Of a DNA stretch of 64,000 nt, positions 1-9,961 are shown piece by piece (within the stretch, counting starts at the first letter, position 1; each line of letters opens with the position of its first letter). Source of the DNA: Aquimarina aggregata (GTDB taxonomy: Bacteria > Bacteroidota > Bacteroidia > Flavobacteriales > Flavobacteriaceae); NCBI RefSeq assembly GCF_001632745.1, contig NZ_LQRT01000046.1, positions 1 to 64,000 of the forward strand, written 5' to 3'. The position numbers were made by a program, and so were the translations under genes. The notes beneath the pieces were generated by a model. That model did not search any database, was not told the origin of the DNA, and saw nothing but the letters and a program-made list of their open reading frames with translations.

Positions 1-3000
1 TCTGGAATACCATCATTATCATCATCTAAATCTACATTATCGGCAATATCATCGCCATCAGCATCTAAAGGATCTCGCCAGTCTCTATCACCGCCTACAT
101 TATCATCATCTGGAAAATCTGTTGCTAACTCCCCTCCATCGGTAGCATTCGTTGCGGGGGTAGTACCTAAATCAATTGTATCATAATTATCATCTAAACC
201 ATCTCCATCACTATCAGCATTTGCAGGTAAGGTATCCGGAACATTATCACCATCGGTATCATAAGCCTCGGTAGCATCAGGAATACCATCGCCATCAGCA
301 TCGGTATCTATATAATCACCACCACCGGTACCATCGATATCAACAGTATCAGGATCCAATGCAGTACCGTTAGTATCATAAGCATCATTTACTCCATTAC
401 CGTCAGTATCTGATTCATCAATTAATGGTGTAGCTGGGTTATCTACAATAGGAGCGATATAACCAACCGTAGGTTGACCCTCAATATTATCCTGAATACC
501 ATCATCATCTGAATCAATATCCAAATAATTAGGACCATCATTTACATTACCATCAGTATCAGTAGGTGCACTACTTACTCCTGCTCCATCTACGCCCCCA
601 TCTTCTGCAGTATCAGGAATACCATTTGACCCTACACTACCGTTAATAACTCCATCATTATCTGTGTCTAAGGCACCGTTACCCGTCTCGACAACATCAT
701 ATAAACCGTCATTATCACTATCTAAATCTAAATTATTCGGAATACCATCGTCATCGGTATCTAAACAAACAAATTTAAACGCACCTACACCAATTCCTGT
801 CAAACCACCAGGCTGTTGATTTATATTGAATGTCAATTGTGTTGTATTCCTTGAAAGAAATATTGCTACAGGTGCATCTGCAACAGTCGTGTTAGTTGTA
901 TTTATATTTAAAGTTTGCGTGCTTACTAGTCTAGGGTCTAATCCATTAAAATCGAAAAAAGCATCATTCCGTATATCTAGTATCTCAAAAGGATCTCCAT
1001 CTGTAATTGCTTGAGAAGGTTCCATTACACTTGTTTCTGCATCAAAGAAAAATACATTAGTAGGTTTATCAAATGAATAAACTAAAGTATAACTCCCTCC
1101 TTGAGAACCTCCTACTCCACGAAAACCATCGTCTGTATTTGGTGGAGTTCCATTACCTGTTAGTCCAAGAAACAGACCTGCAGGTCGTCCATCATTTGTT
1201 TCAATAGAGTTAATAGAAACACTACCTGGATTGTTTGTAATTGTAGCAGTTACTACACTTCCATCTGGTAATGTGACAGAGCTATTAATTGATTGACCGG
1301 CATTAAGTACTGTACCCGTAGGCAATAAAAAAGTTTCTAAGGAATTTGCATATGGAGTAGTTGAACCTAATGAAGTAGAAGATAAAAAACACTCAACATC
1401 ATCCGAAATACCATCATTATCATCATCATCGTCAAAAAAGTCAATAATCTGATCATTATCTGTATCTAATCCAAGCGTATTGTCTCTATAATCTACCTCT
1501 ATAGTATTTGGATTCTGATTGTTCGGTAAATCTAAAGAACCTCCATTTTGATCATCATCATAATCGATTGCTCCTGCAGCATCTGTGGGGCTGGCATCGT
1601 ATTGATTTAACAATCCATCACCGTCCGTATCAATTGTATTTGTTGCTGCGGTAAAACCTGCTTCTATAGTATCATTATCACCTTCATCATCTGAATTAAG
1701 ATCCAAATAATCAGGTTCATCAGCTGCTCCATCTGTATTTTCAGGAGTAAATCCAATTGCCGGAAATCCGTTAGGAATACCATTGGCAGCTACGTTAGTA
1801 CCCACTACTCCATTATTAGGTAGTGGTATATAGCCGCTGGTAGGTTGTGCTTCTACAACATCAGGAATTCCATCATTATCACTATCTATATCTCTACAGT
1901 TTGAAATACCATCCCCATCAAAATCTGCAAATAATTTGGCTAGTGTTATATCATCTAAACGAATGTCATTTCCAAAGCACCCTCCTTGTGTATTTGCTAT
2001 CTCTATAGTTACAGCTCCAGATACGGCTACAGAATTCCAATTAAACTCTACTTCTTGCCATGTTCCTTCTTGACCAACAGAACCATCGCCCACTGGACTA
2101 TTAAATATTGTAGCTCCATTGATAATAAAAGCTAATTCTGGGTTTTGCTCTACTATATATATGAAACATCTAAAAACATATGTCGAGTTTGCTTCAATAT
2201 TAGGGACAGTTTGTTTCCAATAACTTTCTCCTGCATCATCATTTGGATCTATATATAACGTATTATTAGGATTCGCCAATGTACCTGGTGTACCATCGGT
2301 AAAAGATATATAATTGGCATCACATGCAACATCTCCTCCAGTCCCTGGTGGTACAGGTCCACCCGTATAATATACGTTTGCTCCTGTTTGATCGGCATCT
2401 ACAATTAATACACTTCCATCAGGTATTCCTGGTAAAGTATTAGGATATGAATAATACGTGTTACAACGACCATCTGTACTATTGTATGGAGAAATCGCTA
2501 CCCACCCTTGATCTAGACAAGTATTACCAGAGGTAGAAGGGTAACCTGTACCCCCGTCTTCGTTACCTCGTCCACGATTAAAATCTGATGTCCAAAATGC
2601 ATAACCATCATCAAAATTAGAGTTTAACACTAGATTTGGGCCTTCAACCGATGTACCCGTAACTGCAGGACATTCTACGGTGTCTAAAATACCATCATTA
2701 TCATCATCAAGATCTGTAGTATCTCCTATTCCATCTAAATCATAATCTCCATCTACTATTATTGTAATTAAAGACGTACTACAAGGCATGGCTGAGCCTG
2801 CTTCACAAATTTGATATCCTATGGTATAAGTCCCTGCAGCAGTCCCTGGTGCAACATTCACTTCACCATTGGCTGTATTCAAAGTTACATTAGGATCAGA
2901 TGATGAAACTACTGTAATATCAACTGTTCCTATAGTTGCAGTAGCCCCACCAAATGTATCATTAACCAGAACATTTGCTATAGCTAAACCACCGGTACTA

Positions 3001-3720
3001 CCAAGAACTTGTATAGAATTTACATCTGTATTCGCATCAATACAAGTACTGGCGTTACTGCTAAATGTTACTGCAGTATTGGTACCTAGAGTATAGTTTA
3101 TTCCTGTTTCTGTGACTAATCCATCTCCATCTACTGTAGCTGGATCTGTCATTCCGTATTGACCGCCATCACCTCCATCGGCATCTGGATCACTATATGC
3201 CTCATTGGCATCACTACATCCATCATTATCACTATCAAGATTTAAGTGATCAGGAGTTCCTGCTGTGGTTTCTATTGGTACGAGTCCAGTTCCTGCTGTC
3301 GCAGGGATCCCAATAGTTCCTGCAGTATTACCTGGCGCTCCATCAGCATCTCCATCATTATCATCATCTGTTCCTCCTGCTTCTACAACGTCATAAATAC
3401 CATCATTATCACTATCAAGATCAAGATGATCTGAAACATTATCACCATCAAAATCAAAAACTGGATCTAATGTATCACAAATACCATCAAGGTCTGCATC
3501 AATGCAAACTGGAGCTGTAGCTGTTCCATTATCATCAAAATCTTCATAATTTAGGATAAAATCCCCATCTGCATCTCCCGAAGGATCTACATTTAATGTA
3601 TTTTCAGCAGTATCTAATATACCATCATTATCATCATCAAGATCTGCCTGATCTGAAGTACCATCACCATCGATATCATTTGTTCCTATAATTTGATTAA
3701 TAAATACTGCAGAATCCAAA
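1..3720 (-). repeat. TSP type 3 (Ca-binding, Asp-rich) repeat-coding DNA
   Basis: On the minus strand the DNA repeatedly encodes D-x-D-N/G-D-G-I-x-D type units, such as LDDDNDGILDT and LDSDNDGIYD. On the plus strand this looks like many ATCATTATC/ATCATCATC blocks. Blocks lie at about 1-780, 1400-1930, 2690-2760 and 3120-3720, between longer non-repetitive domains. They are diverged coding repeats of one protein, not an array of non-coding DNA. Confidence 0.85.
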
Positions 3721-4583
3721 GACCTATCACCTGTATCCGCAATGGCAATCTTAAATCTATACGTAACTCCTGCAGTAAGCCCATTTATTGTTCCTGTAAA
3801 CTGATTCGTAATACCATTATATTCTGTAAATATGGGAAATGCTCCAGAGTTCGTATTACAAGTCGCAGGAGGTCCAGGAGGAGTTGCTGTATCAAAACCA
3901 TTGTTTATAAATAATGCAGATTGCGATAAATCTGCCGGTGCCGCTATTCCGGCATTAGCATTATTACATCCCAAAAAACCTCCATTAACAGAATTTACTG
4001 CTACGGGATTTGATGTACCGGGTACCAATGCTAGATTTTGTGAGCCCGTTATCCCTGGCCCTGAAACAAAAAAACCAAATACATCATTAAAAACAGTACC
4101 AACATAGTCAGGGTATTCATCTGAACCAAATTGATATACAATCTACAATGCTGTTAATCTAGGATCCAATACCACATCAAATGAAAATACAACTACATCA
4201 AAATTAGCATTTGGGTCTATCGCAATGATATCGGGATCGTTATACGTTGTTGGTTGTACTTGTTCAGTAGCAGCGACACCCGAGTTAGACGGAAACGCAG
4301 CTGTACCATTACTGCCAAATGCTTGTGTAGCAGTTCCTGTAGTCATCAATACCCCTGTATCTATCGAAAGACTAGCCCCTGCATTACCGTTAGAAAAAGT
4401 TGCTAATTGAAAAAACCTACTTCCATTTTCTAAAGTAGGGTTAGATATGGTTATACCTGTACCTCCAAGTTGTGTGGTCAATGCTACATCTGTGGGATTG
4501 GCAGTAAAAGTAGCTTGAGACAATACTTCCTTACCATTAAATAGCAATACTATAAAGAAAGTGATTAGCGTAATTTTTTTCAT
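1..4583 (-). pseudogene. Choice-of-anchor L / TSP3-repeat surface protein, interrupted by an in-frame TAG, 3' end outside window
   Basis: The protein begins with a signal peptide (MKKITLITFF..., cleavage near residue 22) and a choice-of-anchor L domain. At codon 147 (4145-4143) an in-frame TAG stops it. The same frame then continues without another stop that I can find to the window edge, about 1,380 more codons. The reading resumes at once with IVYQFGSDEYPDYVG and FNDVFGFFVSGPG, the core of the anchor-L domain, so the TAG sits inside a domain. Beyond it come acidic D-x-D-x-D-G thrombospondin type 3 repeats separated by beta-sandwich-like stretches (about residues 488-608, 638-885 and 1065-1270; the second resembles a galactose-binding domain). 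Such proteins are usually secreted by the type IX system; the C-terminal sorting domain would lie outside. It may be a pseudogene, a sequencing error or a readthrough site. No alternative start after the TAG would provide a signal peptide. Confidence 0.85.
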
Positions 4584-4891
4584 ATACTATAAAATTTTGA
4601 TGCTGTTTTATATTTTATTGATCCTTTACTACTATAAATAAGTAGTTTACAACCAATTAAATTAATGTGTATTGCACACTATGGTTTTTAATATCGTTGA
4701 ATCAACCGATAGGAAAGGTGAATTACCAAAATGTTGAGATAAATCAATATTATCTTCTCGCATTTTTCTTTCAAAAAAAAAGTTATCTATATGTTGTACT
4801 GTTTTTTTTATCTTGAAGAAACTATAAGATACCTGCTCAACAGTACTTACTTTGTAAGTATTAATCATGATGGTTGATTTACAATTTATTG

Positions 4892-4955
4892 TTATTCAGA
4901 TTCCCTGCATTCGCTGACTCGCCAAAGGTTACAATTGCAGTTCGTTTTATTTATA
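4892..4955. repeat. Imperfect intergenic repeat, copy A
   Basis: This copy shares with 5725-5790 the ordered blocks TTATTCAGA, CCCTGC, CTCGCCAAAG, TTACAAT-N-GCAG and TATAA. The outer CTGC/GCAG blocks can pair. Its central GACTCGCC part lacks the clean inner hairpin seen in copy B. Confidence 0.6.
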
Positions 4956-5527
4956 ATACATTCTAATTCATATCTCTTGTTTAAAAATATAATAGATATG
5001 AACTTTATATTTCAAAAATTCAGACAACGGTTAAAAAAGATAGGCATGACTTTTACATACTAAAATTCATGCACAATCATCCAACTTCTACATGAACTCT
5101 TTTAAATAGTATTAATGATAATATATCATTATAAGATAATACATCATTTATACTATTACATTGGACGATAAGGAATAAAGGCAGTTTTTTTAGAAACATC
5201 TACAAAAATTGTAGTTAAAAAGGGGTAATCGTATGTTTTCTAACAACTTATCTTTATGACTAAAAATTGTATTTACTGTTAAAATATTTAACATAATAAA
5301 TGTATAGATAATACTTTGATTAGCACTATTTGTTTTCCGCATTTTTTTTACGGTTTTTGTGTATTTTTATTTGCTATAATTTAAAATGAAAACAAATTAC
5401 TTGCCACATAAAAATTTGCTATTATTCCCTATAATAGTATATTCTATGCTAATTCTTATTGATTTAGCAGTGTAAATCATACAATTTTATTACTTATCAT
5501 CGATTAATTATGGCTCATAACCAAATA

Positions 5528-5555
5528 AATTATTTATGGTTTCCCGTAAATAATT
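5528..5555. promoter_or_regulatory. Palindrome of the TTACGG...CCGTAA type
   Basis: The arms AATTATTTA and TAAATAATT flank a core that reads TTATGG-TTTC-CCGTAA (5534-5549). The core matches the palindrome at 8909-8924 apart from one wobble change. It lies about 290 bp from the response-regulator stop codon and is a candidate operator. No function can be read from it. Confidence 0.4.
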
Positions 5556-5724
5556 AAAAGCTTCTTAGTATATTGTGCAAGATAAAAGGTAAGAAAATTC
5601 TATTTAAAAATATTTTTATCTGGTTGTAAGGATAGTGTATTCAACCGTCAAAATGCATAGTATTTTGAATACATTAGTTTTCAAAAAACATCCAGTTAAT
5701 GATTGGTTTAAATTAAATCGATCG

Positions 5725-5790
5725 TTATTCAGACCCTGCTTTTGTTGGCTCGCCAAAGTTTTACAATCGCAGGGTTGTTTCTGCGTATAA
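5725..5790. repeat. Imperfect intergenic repeat, copy B, with nested dyads
   Basis: This is the second copy of the element at 4892-4955. Here CCCTGC (5734-5739) pairs with GCAGGG (5769-5774). Inside lies the perfect dyad TTGGC-TC-GCCAA. It could be a folded RNA, a REP-like element or the remnant of a small mobile element. Confidence 0.6.
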
Positions 5791-5843
5791 CTGATCTATT
5801 AAACAACCATTAACTGGTGTACTTTAAGTTAAAATATGCTTAG

Positions 5844-6512
5844 TTACAAAAGACCTAAATCTTTTGTCATAGCCACTAAATGAATTGCATTTTTAGCTTT
5901 AAAATTATACTTTAATTTATTTAATCTTTTTTCTATAGAACTAATGCTATTTGGGGATATATGGTTTCTTTTAAAGTACATTCTGATTTCTTCCTGAGTT
6001 AATCCATCTGATAAATGTTTTAATAGGAGTAAATCGTAATCTTTGAGTTCGAATACATTATTTTTATTCATCGCATTTGCAAGTAGCGGAGATATAAAAG
6101 TATTGTTATGATATACCTCACCTACCGATTGCACTAATTCATTTAGTCCATATCGACCTTTACATACATAACCATTTATACTTTGTTCTTTAAAAAATGA
6201 TTTTACTTTTGCAGGTCTATCTTCCATAGAATAAATAATCACCTTAATGTCAGGTTGTATTAACCGTATTGCATCTATTAGTTGAAGTCCAGATACGAGT
6301 TCTCTTTGCCTATGACTTTCTTTAAAAGAAAGATCTGTTATTAACAAATCAAAAGGCTTATCATCTCTTAATGCACGTCTGAATTTTAGGTAGGCATCAT
6401 CACAATATTGGGCTTGTTGCACCTCTTTTACTCCTGTTCTTTCATGAAGAATATTTGCTATACCATGATTAATACTACCAAGGTCCTCTGTTACTAAAAC
6501 TTTCTCGAACAT
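5844..6512 (-). CDS. LuxR/NarL-family response regulator
   Basis: This is the probable cognate regulator of the upstream kinase, acting in the cytoplasm as a DNA-binding transcription factor. An N-terminal receiver domain spans about residues 3-125, with the phospho-acceptor Asp60 in LLITD and the conserved Lys118 in YVCKG. A LuxR-type helix-turn-helix follows at about 155-215 (LSDGLTQEEIRMYF, then SISSIEKRLNKL). An ATG at 6599 would add 29 residues and overlap the kinase. I prefer the ATG at 6512, 16 bp after the kinase stop, because MFEKVLVTED matches a normal receiver start. The pair is one transcription unit, kinase first. Target genes are unknown; the neighbouring TSP3 gene or the small lipoprotein are guesses. 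Confidence 0.88.
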   Translation of the reverse strand: MFEKVLVTEDLGSINHGIANILHERTGVKEVQQAQYCDDAYLKFRRALRDDKPFDLLITDLSFKESHRQRELVSGLQLIDAIRLIQPDIKVIIYSMEDRPAKVKSFFKEQSINGYVCKGRYGLNELVQSVGEVYHNNTFISPLLANAMNKNNVFELKDYDLLLLKHLSDGLTQEEIRMYFKRNHISPNSISSIEKRLNKLKYNFKAKNAIHLVAMTKDLGLL

Positions 6513-6528
6513 ATGCTCAAATATTAAA

Positions 6529-8484
6529 TTAATTCGGAAAACATATATTGGCTTTAAAGCCTTTTCCTTTTTCTGAATCAAAGATAAATGATCCACCAAT
6601 TATTTTTATACGGTTTTCCGCATTCCTAAGTCCACTACTAAAAATAATTTCATTTTTATCTACTCCAATACCTGTGTCAGCATAAGTAATTTCAACATTT
6701 TTAGGAGTTTGTCTAAAACTTACAGCGACTAATGCCGCATGACTATGTTTTTTCATATTCACCATTAATTCCTGAATAATACGGTGAGTAATAATTTTTT
6801 TCTCGGGAGTAATCGATTGCCAATTGATAATATCAATATCCTTTATAATAATTTTTGTTTCGTTGGTACTATAACTACTTAGCATATTACCTAATTCTTC
6901 AGAATAATGTGTACCTGTATCAAAATTATTATTCTCTCTTGATATGTCTCTTGTACGATTATATATATTTTCTAACTTATCAAGTACATCATGACTATGT
7001 TGATTATTCTGTATTTGTGTCATTACATTATACACATCATTAGCTAACTCATCATGTATTCTTTTAGAGATACGAGTTTCTGCGTTAAAAACATCTCGTA
7101 TTTTTTCTCTTTTATGCCGTTGCCTGAATAAATAAAATACAAGTCCACCAACCAATATAAGTATAAGGGTTCCTAACAGATTAATCACCTTTTGTCTTTC
7201 TTTCTTGGCAGTTTCTGCTTTTAGAATTAGGTTTTCGTTCGTGAGTTTGTCGTTTTCATACTTAGTTACTGCATAAATCTCACGGTTACTCTGATTAATA
7301 TTTTGCAATTTTATATACACTTCATGAAAAACTTTTGCTTCTTCATTACTATCAGACTGTAGTTGAAAAATAAATCCTAATGATTCTAGAATTGATGTTA
7401 GACTATTTAATTCTTTTGCATTTTGATACGCAGCTTCGGCATATTGTAAAGCTTTTTCCTTATTTTTTGTCAAATAATACTTAGTAAGATGTATATTACT
7501 TGCTATAAGCCCATCAACATCTCTAATACTATCACGTATACTTCTGGCTTGTAACAATAATTTTTCAGAGGTAGTATTCTTGGGGTTCTGAAGCCACTTG
7601 ACATAACCTAGATTACCAATTACCCTAGCATACTCTCTCATACTTTTTCTAACAACCACATCTGATTCTAATTGGGTAAGAATTGATACAGCCTCTTTAT
7701 AATTACCTTGACTAGCTAGTATATTTGCTTTAGTGTTCTTGAATACTAAGATATATCTTTGTCCAATTTTTTTAATCGATACACTATCTATCCCTAGATT
7801 TAAGGCTTTTTCATTATACTTTAACGCTTCTTCATAATTTTTTTGCTCTCTATTAGCTACCGAAATACCGTGATATAAACCTGAAAGACTTCGTAAATCT
7901 TTGTCTGTATTTTCTAAATATTTTACACCTTCTATTGCTGTAGTTTTATTTCCTGAGTAATCACCAAGACTTTTTTGAATATTGGTCATATTTAGCAAAC
8001 TCTTTCCTGCCATAACACTATCTTTCATTGCCTTGTAAATTTTAAAGGCCTCGTTATGGTATTTAAATGCTTCGGTAAGTTGGTTGTTTTTATTATGATA
8101 CACTCCTAATTTTATTAGTGAAATACCTAAATAAAAGCTATCTTGATTTTTAGCAGCTAAATCATATAATTTATGTGAGTATATAACGGCACTATCATAA
8201 TTTTTCATCATACCCAGTAACATGGTCTTTTGCATCAATCCATTATAAATCAATGAATCTTGTTGATACAAATATGCAACTTCAAGGAAAGAAGAAACAT
8301 ATGCTAAACGTTTCGACAGAGGAAGTGTTTTTTGTTTACTTAATTCATATTGTTGAGCAATACTATTTAGTGCTTTTTGTCTAGAAATTCTATTAACATC
8401 CTGACTAAAGGCACTATTACTATTAAAAACAAACAAAATCCCAAATACAATAGGGATAAAAGAAATGACACGCCAAAGTTTCAT
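6529..8484 (-). CDS. TPR-containing sensor histidine kinase (HisKA_3 type)
   Basis: This is an inner-membrane sensor that should phosphorylate the response regulator just downstream. A signal sequence or first membrane segment (about 5-27) precedes a long periplasmic TPR-like alpha-helical region (about 40-400). Then come a coiled-coil stretch and a membrane helix at 433-453. The HisKA_3 dimerisation region carries the phospho-accepting His477 in RIHDELAN. The HATPase_c domain has its N-box near 570-582 and the DTGIG motif at about 603. The arrangement is typical of Bacteroidetes NarX/DesK-like kinases with TPR sensors. The ligand is unknown. A 16-bp gap to the regulator start shows coupling. 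Confidence 0.9.
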   Translation of the reverse strand: MKLWRVISFIPIVFGILFVFNSNSAFSQDVNRISRQKALNSIAQQYELSKQKTLPLSKRLAYVSSFLEVAYLYQQDSLIYNGLMQKTMLLGMMKNYDSAVIYSHKLYDLAAKNQDSFYLGISLIKLGVYHNKNNQLTEAFKYHNEAFKIYKAMKDSVMAGKSLLNMTNIQKSLGDYSGNKTTAIEGVKYLENTDKDLRSLSGLYHGISVANREQKNYEEALKYNEKALNLGIDSVSIKKIGQRYILVFKNTKANILASQGNYKEAVSILTQLESDVVVRKSMREYARVIGNLGYVKWLQNPKNTTSEKLLLQARSIRDSIRDVDGLIASNIHLTKYYLTKNKEKALQYAEAAYQNAKELNSLTSILESLGFIFQLQSDSNEEAKVFHEVYIKLQNINQSNREIYAVTKYENDKLTNENLILKAETAKKERQKVINLLGTLILILVGGLVFYLFRQRHKREKIRDVFNAETRISKRIHDELANDVYNVMTQIQNNQHSHDVLDKLENIYNRTRDISRENNNFDTGTHYSEELGNMLSSYSTNETKIIIKDIDIINWQSITPEKKIITHRIIQELMVNMKKHSHAALVAVSFRQTPKNVEITYADTGIGVDKNEIIFSSGLRNAENRIKIIGGSFIFDSEKGKGFKANICFPN

Positions 8485-8574
8485 TTCATAAAATTACTAA
8501 ATTAAATTTGGTCTATATAGCAGCTTTTGCACTACATAGACCAAATTTAACACTTCTTTATTTTTTAAGGAATT

Positions 8575-8736
8575 TTAATTCCCACCTGGATCCTCTGTTT
8601 CTACACTTCCATCTTCACCTGTAGTTGCAACTTCATCTGTTGGGGTTTCTAAATTGTCAGCAATACTATCTGATGTACAAGAGGTAAAACTAACTGTCAT
8701 TACTAAGGCTAATAGGATATAAGATATGGTTTTCAT
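8575..8736 (-). CDS. Small lipoprotein, 53 aa
   Basis: This short gene is below common length cut-offs. It encodes MKTISYILLALVMTVSFTSC followed by a very acidic, Thr-rich tail ending EDPGGN. The first 20 residues form a lipoprotein signal peptide with a lipobox-like FTSC, so the mature peptide would be a lipidated 34-residue acidic tail. I see no known domain. It stops about 90 bp before the kinase start on the same strand, so it may be the first gene of the kinase/regulator unit. Codons read cleanly from ATG to TAA. Confidence 0.65.
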   Translation of the reverse strand: MKTISYILLALVMTVSFTSCTSDSIADNLETPTDEVATTGEDGSVETEDPGGN

Positions 8737-8908
8737 AATTGATTATTTTTTTTTCGATTTAACACAGGGGTTTCTAGCCGGAATTATTCCAGGAAACATG
8801 ATCTCTAATTACTGTTACAATATTTGGGAGTACTCCTTTTTACTATGGAAAGTTGAAATCCGCTAATGTAGTATTTGGCAACTTTCCGATTGACCACTGA
8901 CTACATAA

Positions 8909-8924
8909 TTACGGTTTTCCGTAA
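8909..8924. promoter_or_regulatory. Perfect dyad TTACGGTTTTCCGTAA, candidate operator
   Basis: Two 6-bp arms are perfectly inverted around TTTT. The same arms recur at 5534-5549 (one wobble change) and 33919-33935 (5-bp spacer). The site lies 172 bp from the lipoprotein start and 156 bp from the 9081 start, where a transcription factor could act on either gene. Confidence 0.4.
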
Positions 8925-9019
8925 AAACTAGGCGGATACATTTACTATGTTAGCAGTACGTAACCGGAACTAATTTCTTATGGTAAATTTATAAAGAGTG
9001 GTGACCTTTGTAAACGAAG

Positions 9020-9063
9020 AATTCCAAGGATTCCAAAGATTCCTAAGAAATCCTAAAGATTCC
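9020..9063 (+). repeat. Five short tandem GATTCC-type units before a start codon
   Basis: ATTCC/ATCC cores recur with their TCC at 9023, 9032, 9041, 9051 and 9061, so the period is 9, 9, 10 and 10 bp. Units are mostly GATTCC followed by AAA, TAA or AAG. The array ends 17 bp before the ATG at 9081. Confidence 0.6.
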
Positions 9064-9080
9064 GAAAATCTGAAATAATT

Positions 9081-9626
9081 ATGAAACGAAAAACAAGTGT
9101 TACTTACAGGGATGAGATCCTGCAGAAGTACAAAAGGGAAAAAGGTGGTGAAATGAGTTGCTACTTATTAGAGCCGACCCGCAAACAAATCAAAGAAGCG
9201 TGCATGTGGCTTCTAAGTCGAAGAAACGAAAAATACGATCAAGGTATTTTAAATCGTTTTTTTAAATTTAAAGAAGGTGAAAATAGATTGTTTGCAATTG
9301 AAAGAGTAAAAGGTGATAAGTTTAAACCTATCGTTAATTTTTTAACCGGAGAAACAAAGTCAACAACTCCAGCCAATTTAGAATTAATTGCTTGGCTTAT
9401 CGATTTTAAACCTAGACCATTATCTATTTATCTAAGGTCTATACCTAAAATTGAAGAGGAAAATGTAATTTTAAATGTAGGAAGTGATTCTTTACGATCT
9501 CTTAAAGAAGAGTTTGAAATAGTAGAAACACCAGAGACAAAGGTTATCCAGAGAAATGAAAAAAGTATTACTATTATTTCTCAAATTAACCCGTCTCTAA
9601 AAATTACAACAATAGTATCCTTATGA
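9081..9626 (+). CDS. Uncharacterised cytoplasmic protein, 181 aa
   Basis: I do not recognise this protein. It is charged, with no signal peptide or membrane helix. The N-terminal half is basic (MKRKTSVTYRDEILQKYKRE, then RKQIKEACMWLLSRRN). A middle segment LTGETKSTTPANLELIAWLID could suit a helix-turn-helix-like or protein-binding fold. The C-terminal third is beta-rich (VIQRNEKSITIISQINPSLKI). Coding character is good and an ATG at 9081 follows the GATTCC repeats. It stands alone between divergent and convergent neighbours, so context gives no function. Confidence 0.7.
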   Translation: MKRKTSVTYRDEILQKYKREKGGEMSCYLLEPTRKQIKEACMWLLSRRNEKYDQGILNRFFKFKEGENRLFAIERVKGDKFKPIVNFLTGETKSTTPANLELIAWLIDFKPRPLSIYLRSIPKIEEENVILNVGSDSLRSLKEEFEIVETPETKVIQRNEKSITIISQINPSLKITTIVSL

Positions 9627-9961
9627 TACTATAATGAAAAACAAAAAAACGTGAACTAAACATTTACTACTTGGATACATAAACTAACCAAGAATAAGAA
9701 AGTTTTAATTAAGTTGATTTTAGTTTGAAAACAAATTAATTACATAAACATCTTAATTAAGGGGCATTAATTCTTTAACAGAATATACATCGTCGACATT
9801 GCTCTCTTCTTTTTTAAATATACACTTTGCTAATTTTTCTAAGTACTTAGTTTTTAGATAAAACATCTATTTGTGAATTGTAATAAGCCATAGCCCCCCT
9901 ATCAATTACCGTTCACATCACATTAAACCATATTTTTTTAACACAAGATCTCTTGGAACTT
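9627..9961. other. 335-bp convergent spacer, one possible 37-aa frame
   Basis: No terminator stands out; the stretch contains repeated TTAATTAA tracts. On the minus strand 9866-9753 reads as a 37-residue charged peptide (MFYLKTKYLEKLAKCIF... ending MPLN). It has a natural-looking composition but no other support. Confidence 0.35.

Larger units (their letters stand above)
4584..5843. other. 1.26-kb spacer with an imperfect repeat pair and dyads
   Basis: No gene here is convincing. A 68-codon minus-strand frame (4868-4662) and a 29-codon plus-strand hydrophobic frame (5386-5475) exist but have no recognisable features. The stretch holds two diverged copies of a roughly 65-bp element (4892-4955 and 5725-5790) and a palindrome at 5528-5555. 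It is the probable promoter region of the TSP3 protein on the minus strand. Confidence 0.6.
8737..9080. promoter_or_regulatory. Divergent intergenic region with a TTACGG palindrome and GATTCC repeats
   Basis: The stretch separates the small lipoprotein (minus) from the orphan gene at 9081 (plus). It contains the perfect dyad TTACGG-TTTT-CCGTAA at 8909-8924, roughly central, and five 9-10 bp GATTCC-type units at 9020-9063 next to the plus-strand start codon. Confidence 0.55.

Noticed and set aside
1..3720. Repeated ATCATTATC-like blocks suggesting a CRISPR or satellite array
   Set aside because: They encode Asp-rich TSP3 repeats in one continuous minus-strand frame; spacing and sequence vary as in coding repeats.
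826..4107. Several plus-strand frames of 62-91 codons within the first 4.1 kb
   Set aside because: They lie opposite the long TSP3 reading frame and show no protein-like features; they are shadows.
4662..4868. 68-codon minus-strand frame next to the TSP3 gene
   Set aside because: There is no recognisable domain, signal or promoter, and it lies in a low-complexity AT-rich spacer.
5386..5475. 29-codon hydrophobic peptide frame on the plus strand
   Set aside because: It looks like a possible membrane peptide but is too short for statistical support and has no conserved context visible.
6608..6625. TACGGTTTTCCGCAT resembling the TTACGG palindrome
   Set aside because: It lies in the kinase coding sequence, where it encodes the conserved A-E-N-R motif of the ATPase domain.
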